Source of the DNA: Thozetella sp. PMI_491
Lineage: Eukaryota > Ascomycota > Sordariomycetes > Chaetosphaeriales > Chaetosphaeriaceae
DNA length: 64,000 bases
NCBI GenBank assembly: GCA_021432635.1
Contig: MU270116.1
Span: 62,001-126,000, forward strand
Direction: 5' to 3'
The stretch's first letter is position 1; each line of letters begins with the position of its first letter. Positions 44,761-56,073 of this stretch are shown here, piece by piece. The translations under genes were made by a program, and so were the position numbers. The notes below the pieces were generated by a model. That model was not told the origin of the DNA and made no database searches. It saw only the letters and a list, made by a program, of their open reading frames with translations.

Positions 44761-46917
44761 CTACTCTTCCAAAATATAGGGAAGATATATCGAATTCAAC
44801 GAAAGTAAAGTCAACATTCGCAAATTCATCCGCAGTTCCACCACTTCCTTGCTCCCAGAAGTAAAATCCTCCAAGTTCATTGGCAGGTCCCAGTCTAGGT
44901 CGGATGGCTCGTGGATCACCCCAGCCCTCCCAATAATAGTATATTGCCCGTTACCCACAGGACGAATGACTGCCGAGGCCCTAGTCCCATAGAACTGGCA
45001 GATGAGGTCTCCAAACTCTGCCGAGGAGGGAACCAACGCGATAAAGCCGCCTGACCCTAGCGCAACCTGGCCCGAAGCCCACCAGGAATCATGATATTCG
45101 ATATCCGGATCATTGCGAGAATCATGGGCATGCAGCAGCACGTTTTGGTCGGGGTCAAATCCACGACTTAAGAAAGCCTTGCGGATGAACAACAGTTTCC
45201 ACCAGCGGCTGTCGTCGGCGAGTAGGTCCATCAACCACTCATTATTTCTCAAGAATTTGTCCTTGTATTCCCAAGAGCTCACAGTCGTGGTAAGCATGCG
45301 ACTCCATTGTTTCTGGATACGTGCAGTCGATATGATGTCGACGTCGCGGAAATTTGTCGGGGCAACATATCCAATTATGCGCCCGTTAACTCGGATGCCT
45401 TGAGTAGGATCCTCTGATGCACTGCCTAGATCCCAGTTGTATCCAATCTCCGGCAGATCCTCCTGCCAATAGCTGACCTGCCTCTCTGGGCGGGCGTGAA
45501 GATTGACCAGTTGAATAGAATTCATGATTGCCCCAACCAGAAACACGAGAGATACAAATCCGCACCGTATATCTTCGTGGTTCTGACAATATACCTCTAT
45601 GAGCTCGGTATACACCCATTTCGTGTTTGTTTTGAGAGGTGGCAAATCGCGGAGAGAGACATGACTGGTCTGACGCGATAGCAATCGACGGACCATGGAA
45701 GCCATGTATAGTATTTGTGCCCTTGATTCGACTTCGTTGCCGTGTGTAAGATTTTGAAATAGCATGACTTCTCGATAGACTTGGTATTTTGAGTTTGAGT
45801 AGTTTACGGCGATGTCCCCAGGGTACACGTCGCTGGCAATGCCGAGCAAGGCATAAATCTTGTCGTGGAATTCCTTGCACATTCCATTTTGATATTGCAG
45901 CAAAAGAGTGTACAGATTTGCATCGTCTAGCTCTGTTCGTCGTTTGAGACGGGTATTCTGTATCGATTCAATGGTAATATTGTGCGGATATTGGGCGGTA
46001 TATTCGCCGTACATGCGGGCTATGTCGTAAAACTCGCTCCACTGGAACGTATGCACACCAAATTGAATGACGAGGTTTGGGGCCTTCAACATTTCCTGTA
46101 TCACCCACATTCGCTTCCAGTAGTCTTGGTGTAGCAGCTGATACACCCACCGATGATTTTGGAGCCAAGCTGCGTCATCGAGAGAACGGCCATCGCTTTT
46201 GAGCCATCTTTTGAACATGTATACGTCAAGCTCAGAAACAGTTTCTCGGGGGAGAAGCCATGCGATACCCTGCTGTGCTCGACTGTATATGAAGGCCATT
46301 AATGGTATCTGGTGACTCTTTTCAGCACTGCTAGTTTGGTTAATGCATAAAGCATCGATCCAAAGTAATCTCTCATTTCTGGGGTGACGAAGGTGGCGTA
46401 AAGCAGCGAATAAATTCGCGGTAACACTTGTGGGATGATGGTTGACCCAGATATATCTTGTTCGCTCGGGCGGACCCCAAGTGTAGGAGAGTGCCTCATA
46501 ACGCGGCACTGCGAGGAAGTTGTGAGAACTCAGCTCCACCTCAATTGGCCAAGATCCGCTTCCAGGAAGGAGGTGAACAAGCCTAAGTGAATCTCGAGAT
46601 AGATCTAGTTCTGGAAGAGGCCTGTCACTAGTTGAGATCAAGCCGAGAATGGAGTAGGAATAGAGGAAAACGTAGTCGATAGCGTTGATCGTAGACCAGT
46701 AGTAATCAGAGCTTTGCAGCGAATGTATGAGTACTAAACGCGCCCAGACTAGAAACCAAACTGAAACAAGTAAGGCGATCAAGATCGCAAGAATGGATAG
46801 AAGGAGGATCGCACAAGCCATGGCTGGCGAATCGAAGTTAAGGTCGATTATGTATAGGAAATATGCCTCCATCGTGTTTAGAAGGAATCGACGGAGACTG
46901 CCGCGATAGAGATACAT
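44761..46917 (-). CDS. HET-domain (heterokaryon incompatibility) protein with N-terminal membrane anchor
   Basis: A single exon of 718 residues. Residues about 33-60 are a strong hydrophobic segment (CAILLLSILAILIALLVSVW), so the protein is probably membrane-bound. The HET domain begins at 140: YEALSYTWG, then LLWIDALCINQ (185-194), HQIPLMAFIYSRAQQGIAWL, and later RMWVIQEML. Near the C-terminus a GSGGFIALVPSSAEFGDLIC block and a YTIIGRAGV block match the tail common to many HET proteins. HET domains trigger regulated cell death when partner alleles differ, and are related to TIR domains in fold. No NACHT or repeat domain is attached. The membrane anchor ahead of the domain is less usual. Confidence 0.92.
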   Translation of the reverse strand: MYLYRGSLRRFLLNTMEAYFLYIIDLNFDSPAMACAILLLSILAILIALLVSVWFLVWARLVLIHSLQSSDYYWSTINAIDYVFLYSYSILGLISTSDRPLPELDLSRDSLRLVHLLPGSGSWPIEVELSSHNFLAVPRYEALSYTWGPPERTRYIWVNHHPTSVTANLFAALRHLRHPRNERLLWIDALCINQTSSAEKSHQIPLMAFIYSRAQQGIAWLLPRETVSELDVYMFKRWLKSDGRSLDDAAWLQNHRWVYQLLHQDYWKRMWVIQEMLKAPNLVIQFGVHTFQWSEFYDIARMYGEYTAQYPHNITIESIQNTRLKRRTELDDANLYTLLLQYQNGMCKEFHDKIYALLGIASDVYPGDIAVNYSNSKYQVYREVMLFQNLTHGNEVESRAQILYMASMVRRLLSRQTSHVSLRDLPPLKTNTKWVYTELIEVYCQNHEDIRCGFVSLVFLVGAIMNSIQLVNLHARPERQVSYWQEDLPEIGYNWDLGSASEDPTQGIRVNGRIIGYVAPTNFRDVDIISTARIQKQWSRMLTTTVSSWEYKDKFLRNNEWLMDLLADDSRWWKLLFIRKAFLSRGFDPDQNVLLHAHDSRNDPDIEYHDSWWASGQVALGSGGFIALVPSSAEFGDLICQFYGTRASAVIRPVGNGQYTIIGRAGVIHEPSDLDWDLPMNLEDFTSGSKEVVELRMNLRMLTLLSLNSIYLPYILEE

Positions 46918-48773
46918 ACTTAACGAAGTATCAGAAGCGATATAATGCCAATATCTAGTTACCTAAGACGCTAAGAGGTAGCTGGTTCCTGGTCGTCTCG
47001 TTACGAGGCTGCGTTGAGGTAGCTAAATCCCTTTTCCTGACCCCGCGGGCTGGACAGAAATATTTTAGGCAGAAGGCTGATTAAGGCGCTTACTCGGGCG
47101 TGCTATCGATCAATGCGTTCGATTGGCTTCTCCCAAAGATGCACAGGGTATTGTGAGGTACGTATCCACCCATCGAGCCTCGAGGGGTAACTAAAGAGTT
47201 CATAATCAGTTAGTAGACCTAGAAGATAGGAATAGGCAGGCTAGCCCTTTTATGCCTCGATCTCCTTATTTTAAATATTGTCAACACGAGTCTCTTTTGG
47301 ATTTTGCGCATTCAGATAGTTAAGGGGATGATGCATGAACTCCTGGCACGGTAATAGCGTCTCTAATCGCTGTGAACAAGACCGTAGACACTGTATTCGC
47401 TAAAATCCCCAGATCTACTTGATACAGTAGTGTTCTTCATCATGCCTAAGGAAAGAGGGTATTCGCAAGGCATCTTCTCCTATGTGTGGACCAATGGGAG
47501 CTGAGAGGCAGCCAGCCTCGCCTGAGGAGTACCCTTTGTCTCATCCGTTGGCGCACGTGACCTCTAGACTGTTTTGCCCAATCGTGCATTTCGGCCTCAT
47601 TATGCACCCGAGGAACTAGTATTTTGTTCTAGAAAGAGAAACTTTGAGTGGCGCGAGAGGCCGCTGGTAATAACTGTATTGGCCCATCGCAGGCAACGTA
47701 TCCTTAGCGAGTGGCTCTCGTAGGCGTGTTCGGCCCGTTATCTGGATGCCAAGGCAGCCCGGCTTAACCTATATCGCAAATTGCCCAAGCATTGAATGAC
47801 GTCGGCCGGTGCTAGGGAGCACTGGCAGTCAACCTCGGCCGTACCGACAAAGCGTTGAGGGCGATCGCGGGGATCGCCTAAGTTTCGGCGTTGAACGCCT
47901 CGGCCGTTTCGGCAAGCCTCAGCTCCTAGCAGATGGCAACTTGTGTCACGCCCTCAAAAATATCTACTTTTAGACTTGGGAAATCTTTGACAGAGCTCTC
48001 GGAGTCGCTTGACTCCTACCAACTGACATCGATCTGCAAGCCACTAGTCGAATACGAGTCGATCCCAGCCCTAGTGCCTAGCCCGTCCAGTGCCGATGCA
48101 CGAACCCCCTCTTTGCATTCCTGGGGCGTCCAGTACCGGCCCGTGCATGGATCAACTCTAAATGCTCCGTGGCCAATGGCGGGCACACGGCCGGGTGTGC
48201 TGCACTTCATATGGCAGGGCATGTCACGGCCAGGACCTCCCGCGTACCCTCAAAGAAACAGGTAGCGGGGTCCAATGACAGACAAATACTAGGGGGTATT
48301 TCGGCTCGTAAGCGGCACAACTCAGCCCCGTCTTTCAGAGGGGAGATGGGCGGGAAGCTGAATACGAGAGCCATCACGTTGCAACGCCGATCTCGACTGG
48401 CTGGGGCTGACCGGTCATGCGACGGCCCATGCCGGTGTCGACCAGAGTATCGTGGCACTAAGGTAGGCAGCATCGCTAAGCACACCGTATATCGCCTCCG
48501 ATACGTCGTGCGAGAGTGCCATACACAGAAAGTCGCTGTCACCAGGGAAAGAATAGATATAAATATGAGATGGTGCCCGCCGACAAGTCATGAAGGAGGA
48601 GTAGTTCATGTGTCACAGGCTAAACGCGGAGATCGCTCGCTTGGCATACAAGTCTCATCTCTCTTTAGAAGACCCTACAACACATTGTCCCTCCAATCAG
48701 CTTCCTTCGGGAATCTCCTCGGTCATTTCCCCTTTATATCCACTAGAAGCTATACCTATCAATGCACGCCACC
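46918..48773. other. Intergenic, divergent promoters
   Basis: 1.9 kb between divergent HET and CBM52-type genes. A TTTATAT element about 40 bp before 48774 is a likely TATA box. Frames of up to 222 codons across 48169-48837 overlap the next gene's first exon in the wrong frame and are not supported. Confidence 0.5.
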
Positions 48774-49722
48774 ATGTCTCGCTCCTCTCTCATGGCCATG
48801 GTCACGGCCGTTGTTGGCCTCGGCCGCTTGGTGCTAGGAGCCCAATGCGGAGATGCTTTTTATGACCCAACGCAGGTGAGTTCCGCGTGACGCGTTTCTT
48901 TGGTTACCAAGCAATGAGCACAAACGCCAGAGATCCGTAACGTCGTGCTACGAGATCGTGTCGTACCTTTATCGCAACACAGACTCACTGTTGCAAGCCC
49001 CCTCATTTCCCCTCTGCCTACTCATTCAATGTCTTACTTAAGGACGCACCCCTCTCTGACATTCGTTTCGCTAGTACGTATGCTGGAACAACAACTTCCT
49101 CTGCCCTGTCATCGCTGGTGAGGGCCTTTCGCCCTGCTCCGGCGCGTGCTACAGCAAGTTCATGTACACCTGCACGAACAACGCTGTCACCCTTCTTCCC
49201 GCTGTTGCTTCCAACACACCGTTCACCCTGACCGCCTGGAATCCGACCCTGCCCATTCACGGCGCGCCGGTTACGGCCGCGGGCCTGCGCCTCGTCATCA
49301 ATGGCACCACAGCGAGCTACTGCCCCTCGCAGGTGGGCTCGGCTTGCCCCCCGGGTACTATCACCGCGCTCGTTGCGTCCGGCGGCGCGGCGGCCATGGA
49401 CGTTGAGGTGCCCGGCGGACAGGCGGTGTACCTAGATCCATACTGGGATGTGGGCTACACTCAGGCGCACTCGGCATCTATCCCGTCTGGAAGTCTCACC
49501 AGCGGATTCGGGGCGTACCAGGGAGGCGGGTTCGTCAACCTCAATGGCAACGGCTGGGGATGGGTCGCATGCCCTCCCACTGCTGCTGGAGGTGGTGGTC
49601 CGGCTTGGAACCTGGTCGGCAAAAACGACACCAACGCGGCTCGCCTGAACGGCTGCACTGCAGTGAACCTCCAGATCAACACGCTGCCGACGGGAACCAT
49701 CGGAGCTTGGCAGTACACTTGA
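48774..49722 (+). CDS. Secreted protein with CBM52-type Cys domain and IgE-binding-protein-like domain
   Basis: Exons 48774-48875 and 49075-49722 (199-bp intron) give 249 residues. A signal peptide covers about 1-22. The intron lies inside the first domain, restored as CGDAFYDPTQYVCWNNNFLCPV, then CSGACYSKFMYTC. This pattern matches the small carbohydrate-binding domain found at the ends of fungal endo-1,3(4)-beta-glucanases (CBM52). The rest (FTLTAWNPTLPIHG, VPGGQAVYLDP, GYTQAHSASIPSG, GWVACP) resembles the secreted IgE-binding proteins of ascomycetes. Wall or glucan binding is inferred; no catalytic residues are evident. An in-frame ATG 12 bases upstream has a poorer context (T at -3), so 48774 is preferred. 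Confidence 0.82.
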
Positions 49723-50572
49723 GCCCTATCTGGTCGACGAATTGGGAGTGAGGCTAGGCATTGCCCAAAGGAATAGTTGAGTGCCTTCTAACTGTGGTAT
49801 TTTTTTTGCCAAGAGAGAAGGAGAAAAAAATTAATTAAAATTAAAGCCAATTAATCGCGGGATAACTTGAAAGACAACGGGGTAGTTAAGGGAGAACAAG
49901 CGAAGCAGAAATACTCCAGGCAAGAGCCTTCATCGCTCGCAAGGTCGTAGTTACCCAATGACATGAATTCCTATATCTTGCACTCGTTTTACGGTTCAGT
50001 CCAACATGCACATTCTGCCGCTGAAACGCGATCACGTTGCGAGTAGCAAGCAATTCTATTAGCACTATCTTCCTGCCCACCGATGTATCCAGTCCGCGCA
50101 TGCCACACCATTCATTACTTGCATTGCTGACTCGCTCTCCGACCAAATTCGCTTTCAACCGATCCACTTCTCAGCAGCCAGGACCATCTCGGCTTAGTAG
50201 GGGCATAATAAAATCTTACAGGGAGTAGTGTTATTGCGGAAGCATGCACCCGGGGAAGCTAGGGACTAAGCCGTGCGAATGATGGCTATCGCCCGTCCCC
50301 GGCCCCGCTCCCCCAACTAGCCTGGGATAAGCGCATCTCCGATGTCCAGATGGCTCGCCACCGACCCTCGCTGTTCCCCAGCCTCCCCCGGCTCCAGCGT
50401 CCCGGCGATGGAGCACCGCGTTGATGCTTCCTTTGATCCTCAAGCAGCCCCAACGTGCCATCCCCTGAACGCCTACTCGACTCGGCAACCCGCCCCGGAA
50501 GCACTTCCGTCCCGTCGGGGGCAACCGCCCATTCGCTAGCGCGGCTCCGACCGGTCCTCGGAGAGCAGCAGC
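49723..50572. other. Intergenic, promoter of the Zn2Cys6 gene
   Basis: 0.85 kb. An A/T-rich patch (49800-49855) follows the upstream gene and probably contains its poly(A) region. Nothing else supported. Confidence 0.5.
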
Positions 50573-53210
50573 ATGGGTCGCACCGCAGAGCCCGCCGAGC
50601 AAGCCGAGCCACGCGGTTCGCCGACGACAAGAAAGCGGCTCCGCCGCATCCCGGACGAGTTCCGGAAGCGCACCGCCCAGAGCTGCGACCTGTGTCGTAA
50701 GCGTCGCTGTCGTTGCATCCCGGCCGACGACGGCCGAGGGTGCGTGACCTGCCAGAACCACAAGGCGACCTGTTCTTACAATCTTCCACGCAAGACCCGC
50801 TTCTATGGGAGCGTAGACGACCTGAGCGACAGGTACATTGCCCCCCGCCCCCCCCTAATCCGTGCCTAGCCCTGAGCTGATTGGCTAAACTTCTCCAAGG
50901 TACAAATGTCTCGAGGCCATCGTCAAGGCGGCCTTTCCGGATGAGCCTACCGCCTCTGCCGAGGATCTCCTCCACTTGGGCCGGAAGCATGGCTTCCCCA
51001 TGCCGGATCTTGCCCAAGAGGACCCCACGGGGCTCCAAGAGCTGGTACGGGACGACACCACCGCGCCGGCCCCCATGCCGGGCAGCGAGCAAGAACAGGC
51101 CATGGATATAGACAATTCCCAGCCTAGCAGCCAGTTTAACGAGACTGCTGACGAGCCCGTCAGCTTGATTCGAGACACGTCGGGCCGTGAGCACTACATC
51201 GGACCGGGTGGGAGCATACAGTTCTGGGGGCAGCTGCGGCGACTCCTCATCTCCTATGAGCGGAGCCAAGCTGGCGATGGGCCGGGCCACGCATCCAAGC
51301 TCGTCCAAGACAACACGGCCTTGGCACTTGAATCCGACGTGATTAACGAAGACGCCACCGACACTTCGGCTCAAATTCACCCGACACTAAACCAGCTGAG
51401 CTACGAATCGCCAGGGTCGATCAACTCTTCCATCGCCAAAGACTTCACGAGGCAAAGCTACGAGGAGGCCGAAGAATTCCTAGCGCAACTTCCCTCGCAG
51501 CAAGTTCTCGACCCGTTGATCCAGTCCTTCTTTAAGCATGTGCACGAAGACTTCCCACTGTTCCACCGCGGCCAGTTCGAGGAAGAATACGAATCGTACT
51601 TGTCTCGCGCGCGCCAGAGGACCCAGCGATCCAGGCCCGGACCCGACAACATCCTTCCGGCGGACAGTGGCTGGCTCGGATGTCTGCAAATGATGATAGT
51701 GCTCGGAAGCATGTCCAACCCCACCATCCCGGGCGTCGACCACGCCGCGCTTCGCAAGAAATGCGTCACGGGGACGCGGAACCTGCTGCCCTGGTTCGTC
51801 TCCAAGTGCAGTCTCTCCAACGTCCGCGCGCTGCTCCTGCTGTCCCTCTTCCTTCACAACAACAACGAGCGCAACGCCGCCTGGAACCTGGTCGGCACCG
51901 CCACTCGCATCTCCTTCGCTCTCGGGCTGCACCGGGAAGACATTGTGAACCGCCTCCGGCCGATGGAGCGGGAGGTGCGCAAGCGGGTCTTCTGTACTCT
52001 CTACGGCTTCGAGCAGTTCCTGTCCTCGCTCCTCGGCCGTCCGAGCGGTCTGAATGACTTCGACGTCGAGGTCGTCTACCCGAGGGAGGGCCTTCTTGGA
52101 GGCGGTCAGGATGGCGACGACCAGCTCACGCGCTTGACCCTGCAGCTCCACCAGCTCCTGAGTAAGGTGCGCCGCTGCTCACAGACAAGCATCGTGAGGC
52201 TTCAGCAGCCCCGAGGCTCTGCGGTAGCGCATGAAGGCCCAGTAAAAGAGCTGTTAGAGAAGTTGCGGGCGTGGAAGAAGGAGGTGGCGGCGCAGCCGAG
52301 CTTGAACATCCCGTCGATTGCCGAGCGCGACGATGCGCTTCAAGAATATGACAGCAAGCCTATGGGGCACGAGGAATTGAGAACGCTCCTTGTATGGCAG
52401 AACCGCTCACGGCTGAGGGCAACACTTCTCCTACACATCCAGTACCGCTACGCTAGCATCCTCCTCACCAGGGCCTTCCTGCTCCGGGAGGTGGCGTTGG
52501 CGAGAGAGCATCAGGTTCCCCCGCATACGGAGCCAGAGACACCGCTGTCCAGCGTATGCCTCATGCACGCCTGCCAGCTCGCCCGACTTGTCCTGTTGCT
52601 CGACTCCTTCGGCCTCGTCAACGGGATATCTGGCCTAGACGTATTCTACTCATTCTCAGCAGCCATGGTCCTCATCCTACGCCTAGTCCATCAACCCAAC
52701 CCTGGCAGCCAGGATGAGGACAAGAAAGATGCGGAGCTGGCCGGCCCCGAAGCTAGGTTGCGGCAGATGCTGCGCGAGCTTATTGCCCGGTTGAGGGAAG
52801 CCGTGCTGAGGGTAGGAAAGAGCGGGACAATGAAGCGGGTTACGCAGGTCATGGTGCTTTTTGAAGAATGCGTGAGTGGCAACCACACAATCACGCCTAG
52901 TCAGACATCCGTTTCTGTAGCAGGAGAACTGAAGGGAGCTAGGCTTGGCTCGCGTCATCGTCCTGCGCTGGACGAAAGGCCAACGGGCGTCACAGGGGCC
53001 TCGCTGCAGCACGGGGTAGACGCAGCGGCAAGCCACAATTTTGCGCCTCTGCCCGGCAACCCGTGGCCGCCGAACGAAGCAGGGGCCCTGGATGGATTTT
53101 CTGACTTCAACATGTGGATGGATCAGGTAGTTGGGAGCCTTGACGGCGGCGAGGTTTGGGGCTGGGATAGCGTGAATCCCGCTCCCGGTAGCTCCCACCA
53201 GCAGTATTGA
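50573..53210 (+). CDS. Zn2Cys6 fungal transcription factor with middle homology region
   Basis: Exons 50573-50832 and 50900-53210 (67-bp intron with CTAAC branch) give 856 residues. The binuclear cluster is complete: Cys38, 41, 48, 57, 60 and 67 in the C-x2-C-x6-C-x8-C-x2-C-x6-C spacing, with an extra Cys46, flanked by basic RKRLRR and RKRR. The intron follows the linker LSDRYKCLEAIV, a common place in this family. The fungal_trans region (about 250-560) includes FFKHVHEDFPLFHRGQF, GTATRISFALGLHR and REVRKRVFCTLYGFEQFLSSLLGRPSG. It is a nuclear DNA-binding regulator; targets are unknown. The nearest neighbours are a Nudix hydrolase (78 bp convergent) and the CBM52 gene, with no obvious pathway. 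Confidence 0.94.
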
Positions 53211-53288
53211 GACAAAATACTATCATTAGTTGAGCTAATCTGATGGCTTGATTCAACAACTTGGGTTTTCGTAGCCGCCGTGGTAGCC

Positions 53289-53891
53289 TTAGGCTCCGTT
53301 CCTCAGCCGAAATGCCTCTAGAATGATGGACTGCATGTCCACGCTTGTAATCGGCACATCACGGTCTCCGATCCTCTGGTCTCGAACCTCAGCCTCCGTG
53401 GCCCATACGAAATCCTGATGCTCGTTCGGGTCGAGCCTGATATCTGTGTAGGTCTCGACTTCCATTTCAAAACAAACCCTGCAAAACCAGCTTGTCTTCC
53501 TGCTGTTCTGGAATACATGGAGCTTATTGCCATCAGAGCCGTCCGTGACACGGCACTTGACTCGCTTTGCCACCAGTCCCGTCTCTTCTAGTAGCTCACG
53601 TACTGCCGCATCGATGATGGTGGCATCGTCTTTGTCCACGCCGCCGCCAGGTATTTCGAATTTATCGGGGAAAGAGTCGTGACTAGCGCGCTGGATCATG
53701 AGGACTTCGCCTTGGTCGTTAAAGACCAGCACGCCGGTCGTTAACTCATCTAGGTTCAGATTCTGGCTCCGCAATTTTGGCTCGTTGGTGGTGAGCCATT
53801 CTTTGGCGGGAACATCCCACTCAGCCAGACCATCGTTGATCTCAAAGCGTGATGTAGGCCGGACTAGCTCGTTTTGAGAAGTGGTTGCCAT
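53289..53891 (-). CDS. Nudix hydrolase
   Basis: A single exon of 200 residues. The central domain opens with TTGVLVFNDQGEVLMIQRA and KFEIPGGGVDKDDATIIDAA, running into VRELLEETGL, the Nudix box. The catalytic REUxEExGU half is intact (Arg, Glu, Glu, Glu). The first conserved Glu of the G-x5-E half is replaced by Ala, with an Asp one residue before. A later strand has HQDFVWATEAEV. Family members hydrolyse nucleoside diphosphates linked to another group, often as housecleaning enzymes. The substrate cannot be told. Cytosolic: no signal peptide. The stop lies only 78 bp from that of the convergent transcription factor gene. Confidence 0.92.
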   Translation of the reverse strand: MATTSQNELVRPTSRFEINDGLAEWDVPAKEWLTTNEPKLRSQNLNLDELTTGVLVFNDQGEVLMIQRASHDSFPDKFEIPGGGVDKDDATIIDAAVRELLEETGLVAKRVKCRVTDGSDGNKLHVFQNSRKTSWFCRVCFEMEVETYTDIRLDPNEHQDFVWATEAEVRDQRIGDRDVPITSVDMQSIILEAFRLRNGA

Positions 53892-54668
53892 GTTTAGCAG
53901 TTGGACAAATCTTATATCGGCCCGGGGTGAATTTTTCGTGGCTTGGAAGACTGAAGATATTTTGTGAGCCTTGGGAGAAGAAAAGATGCGACTTATGTAG
54001 GAAAATGGAGACGAGATGTTGGCGATGTGCGCCTAGAAGAGTCAGCCTTGGCCGGGCACAATGCGGATGGCAACAGCCAATTACCGGAGCAATCGTCAGC
54101 CTTCCGAGTGCTCATGCTCATCGTAACAAAGTAGAATAAAATTTTAGCCCTGCTGCTATGGTTGCAGCCTAATCATACTTACCTCTTGTATCCTGGATGC
54201 CTACATCATCATGAGGCAAAATGTGGATACCGTTGGCCGACCGAATGTACATGGGCACGCATCTACGATTGTTCAAAATAATTGCTAGTTTCCTAGAAAA
54301 GGAATAATTGGTGCCGAGCCTAGGTAGCTAGAGAAACGAGAGACGTTGTGATCACAATTTCTTGGACCGTGGCGGCTGAAAATCGATGAGGGCTTTTGAC
54401 GGACTATTGTTGCGCCGGCAGCCTGCCAAGGCAACTTAGGAAGAAGTGAGTGATTGGAGGCTGCCTGCAGCCTTCCGCCGAGCTCGCGTCTGGGCTGTGT
54501 TAGTGGCTTTTATGAGGCTGAGTTCACTTACTACTGTACATCTAGAATACGTAGAGTCCGTGAGTATGTAGCACTACAGCGAATAGCGACGGGTCTGTGT
54601 ATCGTCTATGCGCCTGAGTTTTTACTCTACTACTTCCTGCTGTCTCCTCGAATTAATTTTGTAAACCT
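53892..54668. other. Intergenic, promoter of the Nudix gene
   Basis: 0.8 kb between two leftward genes. No gene or repeat is supported. Confidence 0.5.
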
Positions 54669-56073
54669 CTATGGCGGTTTGCTTGGTCTAGATACTAGTT
54701 CCTTCGTCGCGACGGGCCTCTTTCGCGAGATAGCACCCTCCATGACCATCTTGGTAGTAAAAGCGATATTGACCAGCCAGATGACGACTAGGCATACCGC
54801 CATGATAGTAGACACGACTCGGAAAGCCGCTGAGTCCAAAAGCTTGCCGAGCTGAATCCCAGCGTTGGTGAGGACGCCCTAAGCACGAGGTTAATACCCG
54901 CAGAGCCAACAGAGAAGCACTGAGAGGAGCAAGTCGAGTACTGACCCATGGAAACACCAGACACCATCCTGTCAGACTGTATCTGTTGGCCATCTCGCCA
55001 GGTCCGTTCCCCCGGTTGTGGAAAACCCACTGCGATGCCGCGCTAGTCGTGGCGAGAAACCACCAGAACAGCCCCTGGCCCCAGAAAACGAGCCCGAAGA
55101 ACATGCTTCCTATTGCGATCGGGCCCGTTGCCTGGGCGCTCCAGAGAAGACCTGCCGAGGACTGCTCGATGGCGGCCTGGTTTTCCATCAGCGCCTGCCC
55201 GAGCGCCTGCAGGGCGTAGCTCCCCTGGCCCCACGGGCCGCAGAGCATCATCTCTGAGAAGATATTCTGCTTGGACGGCTGGTGGCGCTCGAAGAGACGC
55301 AGCAGGTAGGCTGTCGTGATGGCAATGGTCAGCGGCATGGCGAGACCGAGGAACAGGTACGAGACGACGAGCATCGGCATTACGTGGTCGACCGATACGT
55401 GCAAGCTCCCGGCCAGGGTCCCGCCGCCGGCCGCGAACGTGATGGCGGCGATGAGTGGCAACAACATGGCCGGCGAGACGCCAGCGAGGCCTGGGGGCTG
55501 GATCTTGGCGAATGCGATGGGGATGAGGGCCGAGGCGGCGAGGGCGATCACCATGTCGATCCACCACAGCACGAACGACAGCATAGACCACCGGGTGTTG
55601 GGGCTGCTGCCGAAGGTGAGGGCTAGCATCTGGTTGACGGATGTGAGGGCGATGGAGATGCTGGAGAGGCAGGCGATCTCGATCTGGTTGGATTTGATGG
55701 CGGCCCAGACTTGGCGGGGGAAGAGGACGATGCGGGTGAGGTAGAGTAGTAGCATTACAGTGAGAGACGCGAAGGCCAGCATCCATACGACGTAGGAGAT
55801 GACGTCGAGTCCTTCGAACTGGTAGTCGAGCTGGTGCAGCACGACTGCCGTGATGCCGGTGCCTTGGGGGATGAGGAACCACTGCGACGTGAAGTTGAGG
55901 ATGGTCCGGCGCACGCGGGATACAGGCAGCTCTTCCGGCGACTCCAGCACCGGCTCGGGCAGTTGGGTGCTCTCGGTCGCCGCCAGGGTCGCGACGCTCG
56001 AGGCCGGTGCTTCAGACCCGGACGGCCGGCGCCAGTCACCCGCAGTCGGGGAGCGCCGTGCGGGCGGGGTCAT
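54669..56073 (-). CDS. SLAC1/TDT-family anion transporter (Mae1/Ssu1-like)
   Basis: Exons 54946-56073 and 54669-54878 (67-bp intron, GTCAGT donor) give 445 residues. After a 65-residue polar N-terminus come about ten hydrophobic helices. The first contains WFLIPQGTGITAVVLHQL, the entry motif of the TehA/Mae1/Ssu1 superfamily, and FVLWWIDMVIALAASALIPIAF follows. Splicing replaces an unconvincing read-through tail with the expected last helix FPWGVLTNAGIQLGKLLDSAAF and VCLVVIWLVNIAFTTK. Family members export sulfite, or move malate and other C4-dicarboxylates. The sequence alone does not decide between these. A sulfite role would complement sulfonate breakdown, but the gene is 19 kb from the FMN monooxygenase. 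Confidence 0.88.

Noticed and set aside
48169-48837. 222-codon plus-strand frame
   Set aside because: It runs through the promoter and overlaps the signal-peptide exon of the CBM52-type gene in a different frame; no domain visible.
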